A stretch of DNA of 31,351 nucleotides from Firmicutes bacterium UBA4975 (lineage in GTDB: Bacteria > Bacillota > Proteinivoracia > UBA4975), in contig DGZR01000088.1 in assembly GCA_002397155.1 (NCBI GenBank), positions 1 through 31,351 on the forward strand, in the 5' to 3' direction. Numbering within the stretch: position 1 is the stretch's first letter; every line of letters begins with the position of its first letter. A model generated the notes under the pieces. That model was given only the letters and a program-made list of their open reading frames with translations, had not been told where the DNA came from and did no database searches. This document shows, piece after piece, positions 14,884 to 22,644 of the stretch. The translations under genes were made by a program, and so were the position numbers.

Positions 14884-16206
14884 ATGATTTTTTCGGGGCT
14901 TTCTCAACGCTTACAAGATATAGTCAGCAAGTTGCGGGGGCGGGGTCGGCTGAGCGAAGCCGAGGTCAAGGACGCCCTCCGCGAGATAAAACTGGCCCTG
15001 TTGGAGGCGGACGTCAATTACAAAGTGGTCAAGGACTTTACCGCCAAACTCCAGGAGCGGTGCCAGGGCGCGGAAATACTGAACTCCCTCACTCCCGGCC
15101 AACAGGTGATCAAAATTGTCCGGGATGAACTCACGGCCTTGCTGGGAACGGCCGGCCGGGGCCTGAATTTTACCCGGAGCAAGTCCTTTTTTCTCCTGGT
15201 GGGGCTGCAGGGTTCAGGCAAGACCACCACCACGGTCAAACTGGCTCGGTCCCTGGCGGCCAAGGGCAAGAGACCCCTGGTGGTCAGTTTGGACACTTAC
15301 CGCCCGGCCGCCATCGAACAACTAGAAATTGCCGCCGCAGCCGCCGGGGTGGACTGCTACCGTGCCCCGGGGGCAGAACCCCTGACCTTAGCGCGAAACG
15401 CCCTGGACTGGGCCCAGAACACCCCCCACGACTGCATCTTTTTTGACACCGCCGGCCGCATGCACCTGGATGAAGCCCTGATGGCGGAGCTGGTAGAGCT
15501 AAAGGGACTAGTAAAACCCCAGGAGATAATCCTGGTCTTGGACGCCATGACGGGGCAAGACGCCGTCAACATCGCTCAGGGCTTCTCTCAACGGGACCTG
15601 GTGGACAGCATCATCCTCACCAAGCTGGACAGCGACACCCGCGGCGGCGCCGCCCTCTCGGTCTCGGCGGTTACGGGCAAGCCCATCAAGTACGTGGGCG
15701 CCGGCGAGAAGGCCGACCAACTGGAACAATTTCATCCCGACCGCATGGCCTCCCAGATTCTAGGCATGGGGGACGTCCTCACCTTGATTGAAAAGGCTGA
15801 GGCGGCCTTTGACCGGGATCAGGCGGCTAAGCTCCAGGAAAAGCTGCGAAAACAGCAATTTGACCTGGATGATTTTCGGGAGCAGCTTCGCCAGTTTCAG
15901 GGCGCGGGTTCACTAAGTCAAGTGGCCGACCTCTTGCCCGGGGGAGCAAAGCTGGGCAAAATGCAGATGGATGAAAAAGAACTCCGGCGCATGGACGCCA
16001 TCATCTCCTCCATGACCCCAAGGGAGAGGCAGGCCCCGGCTATAATCAACGGAAGCCGGCGCAAGCGCATCGCCCTGGGCAGCGGCACTAGCGTCCAGCA
16101 GGTAAACAAAGTGCTCAAGCAATTTGCCCTGCTGCAAAAGTTCATGAAACAGCTTGACCCGAAAAAAGCCAAAAAGGGGAAACTCCCTTTTCCCTTTAAA
16201 ATATGA
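14884..16206 (+). CDS. ffh: Signal recognition particle protein Ffh
   Basis: GTPase that binds signal sequences and 4.5S/6S RNA and delivers ribosomes to FtsY. The 440-residue protein has an N domain (1-85), a G domain with GLQGSGKTT (107-115), DTYRPAAIEQLEI, DTAGRMHLDEALM, LDAMTGQDAVN and TKLDSDTRGGAALS, and a C-terminal methionine-rich M domain with MTPRERQAPAIINGSRRKRI and SGTSVQQVNKVLKQF. The usual TKLDGD is TKLDSD here, a mild change. ATG 14884 follows AAGGG (14871-14875) by 8 bases. The RNA partner gene is not in the window. Confidence 0.97.
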   Translation: MIFSGLSQRLQDIVSKLRGRGRLSEAEVKDALREIKLALLEADVNYKVVKDFTAKLQERCQGAEILNSLTPGQQVIKIVRDELTALLGTAGRGLNFTRSKSFFLLVGLQGSGKTTTTVKLARSLAAKGKRPLVVSLDTYRPAAIEQLEIAAAAAGVDCYRAPGAEPLTLARNALDWAQNTPHDCIFFDTAGRMHLDEALMAELVELKGLVKPQEIILVLDAMTGQDAVNIAQGFSQRDLVDSIILTKLDSDTRGGAALSVSAVTGKPIKYVGAGEKADQLEQFHPDRMASQILGMGDVLTLIEKAEAAFDRDQAAKLQEKLRKQQFDLDDFREQLRQFQGAGSLSQVADLLPGGAKLGKMQMDEKELRRMDAIISSMTPRERQAPAIINGSRRKRIALGSGTSVQQVNKVLKQFALLQKFMKQLDPKKAKKGKLPFPFKI

Positions 16207-16238
16207 GAATATGACTATAAAGCTGGAGGTGAAGAATC

Positions 16239-16481
16239 ATGGCCGTTAGGATTCGTCTTAGAAAAATGGGGGCAAAAAAGCGCCCTTCTTACCGCATCGT
16301 GGTTGCCGATTCCCGCTCCCCTAGAGACGGACGGGTGATCGAAGAGATCGGTTTTTACAACCCCATTTCCGACCCCGCAGATCTGCAGGTAGACGCCGAA
16401 AAAGCAAAAAAGTGGCTGGCAACCGGCGCGCAGCCCTCAGATACTGTAAAGAGCCTCTTAAAATCTCAGGGCATTATCTAG
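16239..16481 (+). CDS. rpsP: 30S ribosomal protein S16
   Basis: Small-subunit ribosomal protein of 80 residues with the family pattern AVRIRLRKMGAKKRPSYRI near the N-terminus, then VVADSRSPRDGRVIEEIGFY and NPISDP. ATG 16239 follows GGAGGTGA with good spacing. It lies 32 bases after ffh in the conserved ffh-rpsP-khpA-rimM-trmD-rplS order; the short gap shows no promoter or terminator. Confidence 0.97.
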   Translation: MAVRIRLRKMGAKKRPSYRIVVADSRSPRDGRVIEEIGFYNPISDPADLQVDAEKAKKWLATGAQPSDTVKSLLKSQGII

Positions 16482-16494
16482 GGAGGTAGTTTTT

Positions 16495-16722
16495 ATGGAT
16501 GCACTGCTGGAACACATGGTCAAATCACTGGTGGATGACCCCGACGCCGTCAAAGTCTCCAAGAGGATTACCAGCAGCGAAATCACCCTCGAACTTACGG
16601 TGGCGCCGCCGGACATGGGCAAGGTCATCGGCAAGAGGGGAAGAATCGCCAAGGCCCTGCGCCTGATTGTCTCCGCCGCTGCTCTTGACACCGACAAACG
16701 GGTCAACGTGGACATTATCTAG
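16495..16722 (+). CDS. khpA: KH-domain RNA-binding protein KhpA (YlqC)
   Basis: Single KH-domain RNA-binding protein of 75 residues; in other Firmicutes KhpA pairs with KhpB/Jag and affects cell-division and cell-wall gene expression. The RNA-contacting GxxG loop is in GKVIGKRGR (42-50). It starts at ATG 16495 after GGGAGGT and lies 13 bases behind rpsP. The frame and length match the family exactly. Confidence 0.94.
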   Translation: MDALLEHMVKSLVDDPDAVKVSKRITSSEITLELTVAPPDMGKVIGKRGRIAKALRLIVSAAALDTDKRVNVDII

Positions 16723-16737
16723 CTGGAGTGAAGTCTA

Positions 16738-17241
16738 GTGCTTGTCATCGGTGAAATTGTCGGGCCCCACGGGGTGCGGGGTGAGGTAAAGGTCTATCCC
16801 CTCACCGATTTTCCCCAGCGCTTTTCCCAGTTGACCCAGGTCAGCCTGCGAAAGGGCGGGCAAGCCCGTGAACTCCATCTGGCCCGGGTCCGGACCCACA
16901 AGAACATCGTTCTCCTGGAATTCCGGGAAATCACCAGCCGCAACCAAGCTGAAGAACTGCGGGGCTGGGAGTTGGTCATTCCTTATCAGCAGGCGGTATC
17001 CCTGCCCCGGGACCATTTCTACGACCACCAGTTAGAAGGTCTCCAGGTCTACAGGGCCGAGGGCGATCAGTGCCTGGGCCGCTTAACAGAAGTGTTGCAC
17101 TTGCCGGCGAATGCCGTCTACCGGGTGAGTGGGCCCGACGGCCGGGAGGTCCTAATCCCCGCCCTCAAGAGTGTGGTCCGCCAGGTGGACTTAGTTCAGG
17201 GGCGAATGTACGTGTCCCTCCCGGAGGGAATGCTGGAATGA
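16738..17241 (+). CDS. rimM: Ribosome maturation factor RimM
   Basis: Assembly factor of the 30S subunit that binds ribosomal protein S19 and helps mature the 16S 3' domain. The 167-residue protein has the N-terminal beta-barrel start LVIGEIVGPHGVRGEVKVYP and a C-terminal PRC barrel beginning near YDHQLEGLQVY, ending with VLIPALKSVVRQVDLVQGRM. The GTG start at 16738 follows TGGAG (16724-16728) by 9 bases. Its stop overlaps trmD in ATGA, the standard pairing. Confidence 0.95.
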   Translation: MLVIGEIVGPHGVRGEVKVYPLTDFPQRFSQLTQVSLRKGGQARELHLARVRTHKNIVLLEFREITSRNQAEELRGWELVIPYQQAVSLPRDHFYDHQLEGLQVYRAEGDQCLGRLTEVLHLPANAVYRVSGPDGREVLIPALKSVVRQVDLVQGRMYVSLPEGMLE

Positions 17242-17942
17242 GGATTGACATCATCACCATTTTCCCCGAAGCCATCCGGTGCCTAAGCGATTACAGCATG
17301 GTCAAGCGGGCCCGGGACAGCGGCTTAGTGGCGGTCAATGCGGTCAACCTTCGGGACTACACCCGGGACAGGCACAAGCAAGTGGACGATTCTCCCTACG
17401 GGGGCGGGGCCGGCATGGTGCTAAAGCCCGAACCCCTGTTCCGCGCCGTGGAGGACTTGAGCCGGGACAATTGCCCCGACGCCGTCATCGCCCTGACTCC
17501 CGCCGGCGAGACCTTTACCCAGGCCGTAGCAGCAAACCTGGCCCAGGCTCGCCACTTGATCCTCATCTGCGGCCACTACGAGGGCATCGACCAGCGAGTC
17601 CTGGACTCCTTGGTGGACAGGGAGTTGTCCATCGGCGACTATGTCTTGACCGGCGGTGAATTGCCGGCCTTAGTGGTGGCTGACGCCGTAATCCGGCTCC
17701 TGCCGGGGGTTCTGGGCAATGAAGAGTCCCTGACCACCGAATCCTTTCAGGGGGGGATGCTGGAACACCCCCAGTATACCAGGCCCGCTGAATACCGGGG
17801 CCTGCAGGTCCCCGAGGTTTTACTCTCGGGCAATCACCAAGAGATAAAGCGCTGGCGGCAGGAGCAAGCCCGGGCCAAAACCCGCGAGCTGAGACCGGAG
17901 CTGCTGGCCGAAGAAGCTTTAGCACCCAGAAGGGAGGCATAA
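17238..17942 (+). CDS. trmD: tRNA (guanine-37-N1)-methyltransferase TrmD
   Basis: Methylates N1 of G37 next to the anticodon, which prevents frameshifting. The 234-residue protein begins MRIDIITIFPEAI and carries the SPOUT trefoil-knot segments LICGHYEGIDQRVLD (about 110-124) and LSIGDYVLTGGELPA (about 130-144), plus DDSPYGGGAGMVLKPEP earlier. ATG 17238 overlaps the rimM stop by four bases and follows GGAGGG by 9 bases. Open sequence back to 17070 is the rimM gene in another frame. Confidence 0.97.
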   Translation: MRIDIITIFPEAIRCLSDYSMVKRARDSGLVAVNAVNLRDYTRDRHKQVDDSPYGGGAGMVLKPEPLFRAVEDLSRDNCPDAVIALTPAGETFTQAVAANLAQARHLILICGHYEGIDQRVLDSLVDRELSIGDYVLTGGELPALVVADAVIRLLPGVLGNEESLTTESFQGGMLEHPQYTRPAEYRGLQVPEVLLSGNHQEIKRWRQEQARAKTRELRPELLAEEALAPRREA

Positions 17943-17945
17943 ACA

Positions 17946-18293
17946 ATGAGCAATATACTCGACGAGTTAGAAAAAGAGCAATTTAAAACCGACATCCCCA
18001 ATTTTAAACCGGGGGATACCGTCAGGGCCCATGTCCGCGTGGTCGAAGGCAGCCGGGAACGGATTCAAGTCTTTGAAGGCGTGGTCATTCGGCGCCAGGG
18101 CTACGGCCTGCGGGAGACCTTTACCCTGCGCCGGATCAGCTACGGCGTCGGCGTGGAGCGGACTTTTCCCCTGCACGCCCCCAAAGTGGACAAAATCGAA
18201 GTGGCCCGCCGGGGCCGCGTGCGCCGGGCCAAACTTTACTACCTGCGCCAGCGCACCGGCAAGGCCGCCCGGATCAAAGAAGCCAGACGTTAA
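17946..18293 (+). CDS. rplS: 50S ribosomal protein L19
   Basis: Large-subunit protein at the subunit interface, 115 residues. Family features include FKPGDTVRAHVRVVEGSRER, IQVFEGVVIRRQGYGLRETF, TLRRISYGVGVERTFPLHAP and the C-terminal RRAKLYYLRQRTGKAARIKE. ATG 17946 follows GGGAGG (17932-17937) by 8 bases, three bases after the trmD stop. A strong terminator starts one base after the stop, ending the ylxM-ffh operon. Confidence 0.97.
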   Translation: MSNILDELEKEQFKTDIPNFKPGDTVRAHVRVVEGSRERIQVFEGVVIRRQGYGLRETFTLRRISYGVGVERTFPLHAPKVDKIEVARRGRVRRAKLYYLRQRTGKAARIKEARR

Positions 18294-18319
18294 CAGGGGA
18301 CAAAGAGTCCCCTGTTTTT
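18294..18319 (+). terminator. Rho-independent terminator after rplS
   Basis: A perfect 8-bp stem, CAGGGGAC (18294-18301) and GTCCCCTG (18307-18314), with loop AAAGA is followed by TTTTT. It begins directly after the rplS stop and closes the ylxM-ffh-rpsP-khpA-rimM-trmD-rplS operon. No clear promoter is visible in the 24 bases left before rbgA, so rbgA may rely on read-through. Confidence 0.9.
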
Positions 18320-18343
18320 AAAAAATAAGAGGAGGGAGCAGGG

Positions 18344-19132
18344 ATGGACATCCATTGGTATCCCGGGCACATGGCCAAGACCCGTCGGCTGATTTCCGAA
18401 TCCCTAAAATTAGTGGACGGGGTAATCCACCTGGCTGACGCCCGCCTGCCCAAGAGCAGCCAGAATCCCCTGCTCTACGAGCTGGCAAAAAATAAGCCCA
18501 CCCTGCTGGTGCTGGCCAAGGCGGACCTGGCCGATCCTGGCAGGACCCGGGCCTGGCTCAAGGGGGGGGACACCATCGCCCTCTCCCTGCGAGATAACCG
18601 GATAAAACCGGAGCTGCTGGCTTTTATCACGGAAGGTCTGGAAAAAACCCAGCGCCGCCGCTTTATCCGGCCTTGGCGGGTAATGGTGGTGGGCATTCCC
18701 AATGTGGGCAAGTCCACCCTGATCAACCTGCTGGCCGGTCGGCGATCGGCCAAGGTGGGGGACCGGCCGGGAATCACCCGGAGCCGGCAGTGGATCAAAA
18801 TTTCAGCAGAGCTGGAAATGCTGGATACCCCCGGCATTTTATGGCCAAAGGTAGAGGACAGGTCGGTCAGCGTTAAACTGGCCGCCGCCGGCTGCATCCG
18901 GGACGAGATTTTGCCGATTGCCGAGGTGGCCACCTGGCTTCTGGGTTTTTTAAGTCGTGAATACCCCCTGGCCCTGGAACGATTTTCGGGCCGGGACTTG
19001 GCGGCGGTGGCAAAAAGCATGGGAGCGGTGAGCAAGGGGGGGGACCTGGACCTGGAAAAAGCGGCTATCCTCTTGCTCCGGGACTTTCGCTCCGGCCGGC
19101 TGGGCCGGATCAGCTTGGAGGGGGGAAAGTAA
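18344..19132 (+). CDS. rbgA: Ribosome biogenesis GTPase RbgA (YlqF)
   Basis: Circularly permuted GTPase needed for a late step of 50S assembly in B. subtilis. The 262-residue protein starts MDIHWYPGHMAKTRRLI and has the permuted G-motif order: the G4 region VLAKADL (56-62) comes first, then G1 GIPNVGKSTLIN, the switch region VGDRPGITRSRQW and G3 DTPGILWP. A C-terminal helical domain follows. The first residue of the G4 NKxD motif is Ala58 (GCC 18515-18517) instead of Asn, which is unusual. ATG 18344 follows GGAGG. The next gene, rnhB, starts on the base after its stop. Confidence 0.94.
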   Translation: MDIHWYPGHMAKTRRLISESLKLVDGVIHLADARLPKSSQNPLLYELAKNKPTLLVLAKADLADPGRTRAWLKGGDTIALSLRDNRIKPELLAFITEGLEKTQRRRFIRPWRVMVVGIPNVGKSTLINLLAGRRSAKVGDRPGITRSRQWIKISAELEMLDTPGILWPKVEDRSVSVKLAAAGCIRDEILPIAEVATWLLGFLSREYPLALERFSGRDLAAVAKSMGAVSKGGDLDLEKAAILLLRDFRSGRLGRISLEGGK

Positions 19133-19735
19133 GTGGCAGACTGGGAGAGAGAAACCGTCCTCTGGCAATCGGGGCGCATCCTGGTAGGGGGCTGTGACGA
19201 AGTGGGCCGGGGTCCCTTGGCGGGCCCGGTGGTGGCCGCTATCGCAGTTTTCGATAGCCCTTGCCTGGACAACCTGGCCGATTCCAAAGAGCTGTCCCCC
19301 AAGAGGCGCTTGGAGCTGAGCCGGGCAATCCTGGGCCGGGCCGCCGCGGTGGGCATCGGCTTGGCGGACAACGAGACTATCGATTCGGTCAACATCCTCA
19401 ACGCGACAAAACTGGCCATGGGCCAGGCCTGGCGCAACCTGCGCCTAAAACCCGACTACCTCCTGGTGGACGCCCTGGAACCCGAGGTCCTGGCCGCCCA
19501 GGTGCCCCTGGAGGGAATCATCAAGGGAGACAGCCTGTCGGCGGCAATAGCCGCGGCTTCAATCGTGGCCAAAGTGTACCGCGACCGGCTGATGGCCTGG
19601 TACCACCTGGCCTACCCCCAGTACAATTTTTTACATAACAAGGGCTACCCCACCCGGGAACACTTTTTGGCCCTGCGCCGGTACGGGGTTACCCCCCTGC
19701 ACCGCCTCTCCTTTCGGGGTGTGGTCAATGAATAG
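19133..19735 (+). CDS. rnhB: Ribonuclease HII
   Basis: Removes RNA from RNA-DNA hybrids and misplaced ribonucleotides from DNA. The 200-residue protein has the type-2 signature GGCDEVGRGPLAGPVVAA with metal ligands Asp22 and Glu23, a third acidic residue near 113 (LLVDAL), and GDSLSAAIAAASIVAKVYRD. The GTG start at 19133 directly follows the rbgA stop and is served by the GGAGGGGGG within the end of rbgA. Its 3' end overlaps yraN by eight bases. Confidence 0.95.
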   Translation: MADWERETVLWQSGRILVGGCDEVGRGPLAGPVVAAIAVFDSPCLDNLADSKELSPKRRLELSRAILGRAAAVGIGLADNETIDSVNILNATKLAMGQAWRNLRLKPDYLLVDALEPEVLAAQVPLEGIIKGDSLSAAIAAASIVAKVYRDRLMAWYHLAYPQYNFLHNKGYPTREHFLALRRYGVTPLHRLSFRGVVNE

Positions 19736-20075
19736 GCTCTCCTTGGGGAAACGGGGTGAAGAACTGGCCCTAGAAGTGGCCCTGGCCCAGGGGTACCGCT
19801 TGCTGGAGGCCAATTACCGCTGCCCCCTGGGTGAGATCGACCTCATCCTCGAAAAAGGGGAGACGGTAGTCTTTGTCGAGGTGAAAACCCGCCGGGGGGA
19901 AACGTACGGCGAGGCCTGGGAGGCGGTTACCCCAGCCAAGCAAGAGCGAATCCGCCGGGTGGCGTCTTGGTATGTGCGGGAACGGGGCTTGGCCGCCATT
20001 AACTTTCGCCTGGACGTCTTTACCGTCTCCCTGGATAGGGGACGGCGCTACCGCTGGTTCCAAGACGCTTTTTAA
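19728..20075 (+). CDS. yraN: YraN family nuclease-like protein (UPF0102)
   Basis: Conserved small protein of unknown role with a predicted PD-(D/E)XK nuclease fold. The 115-residue protein has the expected active-site pattern: GEIDLILEKG (Glu36, Asp38) and VVFVEVKTR (Glu51, Lys53). It begins MNRLSLGKRGEELALEVAL; ATG 19728 is preferred over an upstream in-frame GTG at 19719 on homology. It overlaps rnhB by eight bases. rnhB-yraN-comM is a frequent order in Clostridia. After it, 124 bases to comM hold no convincing promoter or terminator. Confidence 0.9.
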   Translation: MNRLSLGKRGEELALEVALAQGYRLLEANYRCPLGEIDLILEKGETVVFVEVKTRRGETYGEAWEAVTPAKQERIRRVASWYVRERGLAAINFRLDVFTVSLDRGRRYRWFQDAF

Positions 20076-20199
20076 AGGCCGGGAAAAATGTCGAATAATA
20101 TGATTGCCCGGGCAAGATTTACATTCTTCTTTCAATAAGCAGGATAATTCGTCGCCAGGCTTGAACTTATCTCTAGCAAGGGCTGGAGGTTTTAATAAA

Positions 20200-21726
20200 A
20201 TGCTGGCGGTTTTAAAAAGTTGCACGCTCTCAGGTTATGAAGGGGTTCTCACCCTGGTTGAAGTCAATGTGGCCAGGGGTTTTCCCCATTTCGACATCGT
20301 GGGTCTGGCGGATACGGCAGTGAAGGAATCCAAGGAGAGGGTGCGGGCCGCCCTCACTAATAACGGCTTTAAGCTGCCCTCGGAGCGCATTACCGTCAAT
20401 TTGGCCCCGGCGTCCATTCAAAAGCGCGGGCCAGGCCTCGATCTGCCCATCGCCCTGGGTATCTTGGCGGCTAGCGGCCAGATACCGCTGAGCGAAAAAT
20501 TGCAGAACACCCTGGTCGCCGGCGAGCTGTCCCTAGAGGGAAAGATACGGCCGGTCAAGGGCGTGCTCTCCATGGCCATCGCCGCCGAAAAAAACCGCCT
20601 GCCCGCTCTGGCCTTGCCGGTGGAAAACGCCCAGGAAGGGGCGGCTATTCCCGGGGTCCGGGCGCTGCCGGTGTCCAGCCTTAAGGAGCTGGTGGCCTGG
20701 TGCCTGGGCCGGGTAGAGTTAGAACCGGCGGTCCCCATAAGCCACTGCGGCCCCGACCCCGCCAGTCTAGCCGACCTGGCGCGGGTCAAAGGACAGCACG
20801 GGGCAAAGCGAGCCCTGGAACTGGCCGCGGCAGGCGGTCACAATCTGCTCCTGGTCGGCCCCCCCGGCTCGGGCAAGACCATGCTGGCCAACTGCCTGCC
20901 CTCCCTGCTGCCCTCCTTAAGCCAGGAACAGTCCCTAGAAGTAAGCCAGATATACAGCGTGGCCGGGCTGCTGCCCCATGGCCGCCTGGTCAGTGAACCC
21001 CCTTTTCGCAGCCCCCATCATTCCGCCAGTCTGGGGGGTATCGTGGGGGGCGGGGCAGTGCCCCGGCCGGGGGAGATCAGCCTGGCCCATCGGGGCGTGC
21101 TCTTTATGGATGAATTCCCCGAGTTTCGCCGCTCAGTTCTCGAGGTGCTCCGCCAGCCCTTAGAAGAAGGGCGGATAACCATAGCCCGCACCCAGTCCAC
21201 CCACACTTTTCCCAGTCGCTTCTTGTTGGTGGCGGCGGCTAACCCTTGTCCCTGCGGCTTTTTTGCCGTCCCCGGGGGCAGGTGCCGCTGCACCGCCGGA
21301 CAGATCAGCCGCTACCGCAGCCGGTTTTCCGGCCCCCTCCTGGACCGCATCGATCTTTGGCTGGATGTGCCTCCGGTAGATTATGAAAAACTGCGCCAGC
21401 GAGGTGGGGAAGAGCCTTCCGCCGTCGTGCGGAAAAGGGTGGTGGCGGCCAGGGAAATTCAGGGGCGCCGTTTCGGCGGCGGCCAGCTCAACGCCGCCAT
21501 GGACTCCCACCAGGTTGAAACTTACTGTTCCCTGGACGCCGCCGGGGAAAGCCTGCTCAAAGAGGCTTTCCGCCGCTTGGGCCTGAGCGCCCGAGCCCAC
21601 CAGCGCCTGCTCAAAGTGGCCCGCACCATCGCCGACCTGGCGGGCCAAGAGGGCATCCGGGGAGAGGACATGGCGGAAGCCCTATCTTACCGCAGTCTAT
21701 CCTGGCAAGGAGATGATCGCTATTAA
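20200..21726 (+). CDS. comM: YifB/ComM family Mg-chelatase-like ATPase
   Basis: AAA+ ATPase; ComM homologues act as helicases that promote branch migration during natural transformation, though the role in Clostridia is not proven. The 508-residue protein has an N-terminal Lon-protease-like (ChlI) domain (about 1-170), Walker A GPPGSGKT (220-227), Walker B VLFMDEFPEF, a cysteine cluster ANPCPCGFF with GRCRC (about 347-366) and a C-terminal helical domain. ATG 20200 follows GGAGG (20185-20189) by 10 bases; an open extension back to 20104 is not family-like. Its end overlaps mnmM by 14 bases. dprA, another transformation gene, lies 5.6 kb downstream. Confidence 0.93.
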   Translation: MLAVLKSCTLSGYEGVLTLVEVNVARGFPHFDIVGLADTAVKESKERVRAALTNNGFKLPSERITVNLAPASIQKRGPGLDLPIALGILAASGQIPLSEKLQNTLVAGELSLEGKIRPVKGVLSMAIAAEKNRLPALALPVENAQEGAAIPGVRALPVSSLKELVAWCLGRVELEPAVPISHCGPDPASLADLARVKGQHGAKRALELAAAGGHNLLLVGPPGSGKTMLANCLPSLLPSLSQEQSLEVSQIYSVAGLLPHGRLVSEPPFRSPHHSASLGGIVGGGAVPRPGEISLAHRGVLFMDEFPEFRRSVLEVLRQPLEEGRITIARTQSTHTFPSRFLLVAAANPCPCGFFAVPGGRCRCTAGQISRYRSRFSGPLLDRIDLWLDVPPVDYEKLRQRGGEEPSAVVRKRVVAAREIQGRRFGGGQLNAAMDSHQVETYCSLDAAGESLLKEAFRRLGLSARAHQRLLKVARTIADLAGQEGIRGEDMAEALSYRSLSWQGDDRY

Positions 21727-22273
21727 TGACATCGTGGCCGCCAGTCATTTCTTCATTGCCCGCTCGGTCCGTCCGGGGGATACAGTGGTGGATGCCACCG
21801 CCGGCAACGGCGGCGACACCGTCTTCCTGGCCGGATTGGTGGGTCCTGCCGGCCGGGTCCACGCATTTGACATCCAAAAAACCGCCCTGGACCGGGCGGG
21901 AAAAAGGCTGAAAGAAGAGGGCCTGGAGGAAAGGGTCCGGCTGCACCTGGCTTCCCATGCCCGTATGGCCGAATACCTAGACCGTCCCGTCCAGGGGATA
22001 ATGTTCAACCTGGGCTACCTGCCCGGGGGGGATAAGGAGGTTATCACCAGGCCCCAGGAAACCCTGGGGGCCCTGGCCAGCGGCCTCTCCCTCTTGGGCC
22101 CCGGGGGGCTTATCTCCATTACAACCTACCCCGGACATCCGGGGGGAGAAGAGGAAGAACAAGGGGTGGCAGGCTGGTGCGCCGGTCTGGAGCCCCGAAG
22201 GTACACGGTATTTCACCTGCAGGTCCTCAACCGGCTTAAACCTCCGCCGGGGTTATGGCTGATCAGGGGGTAA
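21713..22273 (+). CDS. mnmM: tRNA wobble-uridine methyltransferase MnmM (YtqB family)
   Basis: Class I SAM methyltransferase of the family formerly called putative rRNA methylase (B. subtilis YtqB), now assigned to the last methylation step of mnm5s2U at tRNA position 34. The 186-residue protein has the SAM-binding motif DATAGNGGDT (27-36), FDIQ in motif II and MFNLGYLPGGDK, a family hallmark. It starts inside comM at ATG 21713; AAGGAG directly abuts this ATG with no gap, so initiation may depend on coupling to comM. mnmA, which thiolates the same uridine, is 2.4 kb downstream on the same strand. Confidence 0.85.
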   Translation: MIAINDIVAASHFFIARSVRPGDTVVDATAGNGGDTVFLAGLVGPAGRVHAFDIQKTALDRAGKRLKEEGLEERVRLHLASHARMAEYLDRPVQGIMFNLGYLPGGDKEVITRPQETLGALASGLSLLGPGGLISITTYPGHPGGEEEEQGVAGWCAGLEPRRYTVFHLQVLNRLKPPPGLWLIRG

Positions 22274-22338
22274 AATATCTATCCGCTCTGGGCAAAGAGC
22301 CTGCCCTATAACACATTTCTCCTCCTTCCGGCGTATCC

Positions 22339-22344
22339 TATAAT
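22339..22344 (+). promoter_or_regulatory. Possible -10 box before the 22375 gene
   Basis: A perfect TATAAT (22339-22344) lies about 30 bases before the GTG start of the small protein gene. No good -35 box is at 16-18 bases upstream (TTTCTC at 22316 is poor), so this is tentative. It is the only signal I see in the 101-base gap after mnmM. Confidence 0.3.
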
Positions 22345-22374
22345 AGCGGGCCAGAAGAGGAGAGGAGGAGTTGG

Positions 22375-22644
22375 GTGTTTGGGGGAAGGGTTTTGGATGG
22401 GCATACAGGTCAACCGGTAGGAGGAGTGGTCTTGAGCTGTCTGGGCGCCGGCCGGGTCCACTATAGCCGCAGCGACGACGGCGGCCGTTTTTGTTTCGCT
22501 AACGTCGAGGGGGGGAACTGGCAGATTTGGGCCAGCAAGCCGCCCTACACTGACCACAGCAGCAACCACTGGATCACCCCGGAGGGGGAAGTGCACATCT
22601 ACCTCAGGGTGGAGGGGCTGGAGGATGAGGCGGTAACCGCTTAG
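22375..22644 (+). CDS. Small carboxypeptidase-regulatory-like domain protein
   Basis: An 89-residue protein made of a single beta-sandwich domain of the carboxypeptidase regulatory-like/transthyretin type: GGRVLDGHTGQPVGGVVL at the start, then SRSDDGGRFCFANVEGGNW, the usual 'turn then polished strand' pattern. It has no signal peptide or anchor, so it is probably cytoplasmic, which is odd because this domain is mostly found in secreted or cell-surface proteins. Its function is unknown. The GTG start at 22375 is 5-6 bases behind GGAGGAG. Its stop overlaps the stop of the opposing gene by four bases. It could be a remnant of a larger protein, but start, ribosome site and stop are intact. Confidence 0.72.
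   Translation: MFGGRVLDGHTGQPVGGVVLSCLGAGRVHYSRSDDGGRFCFANVEGGNWQIWASKPPYTDHSSNHWITPEGEVHIYLRVEGLEDEAVTA

Noticed and set aside
18475..19437. Open frame of about 320 codons on the reverse strand across rbgA and rnhB
   Set aside because: It is antisense to two clear genes and rich in Ser, Arg and Pro; no motif or ribosome site supports it.
20104..20199. N-terminal extension of ComM by 32 residues
   Set aside because: The extension does not resemble the family, and the ATG at 20200 has its own GGAGG and the expected family N-terminus.
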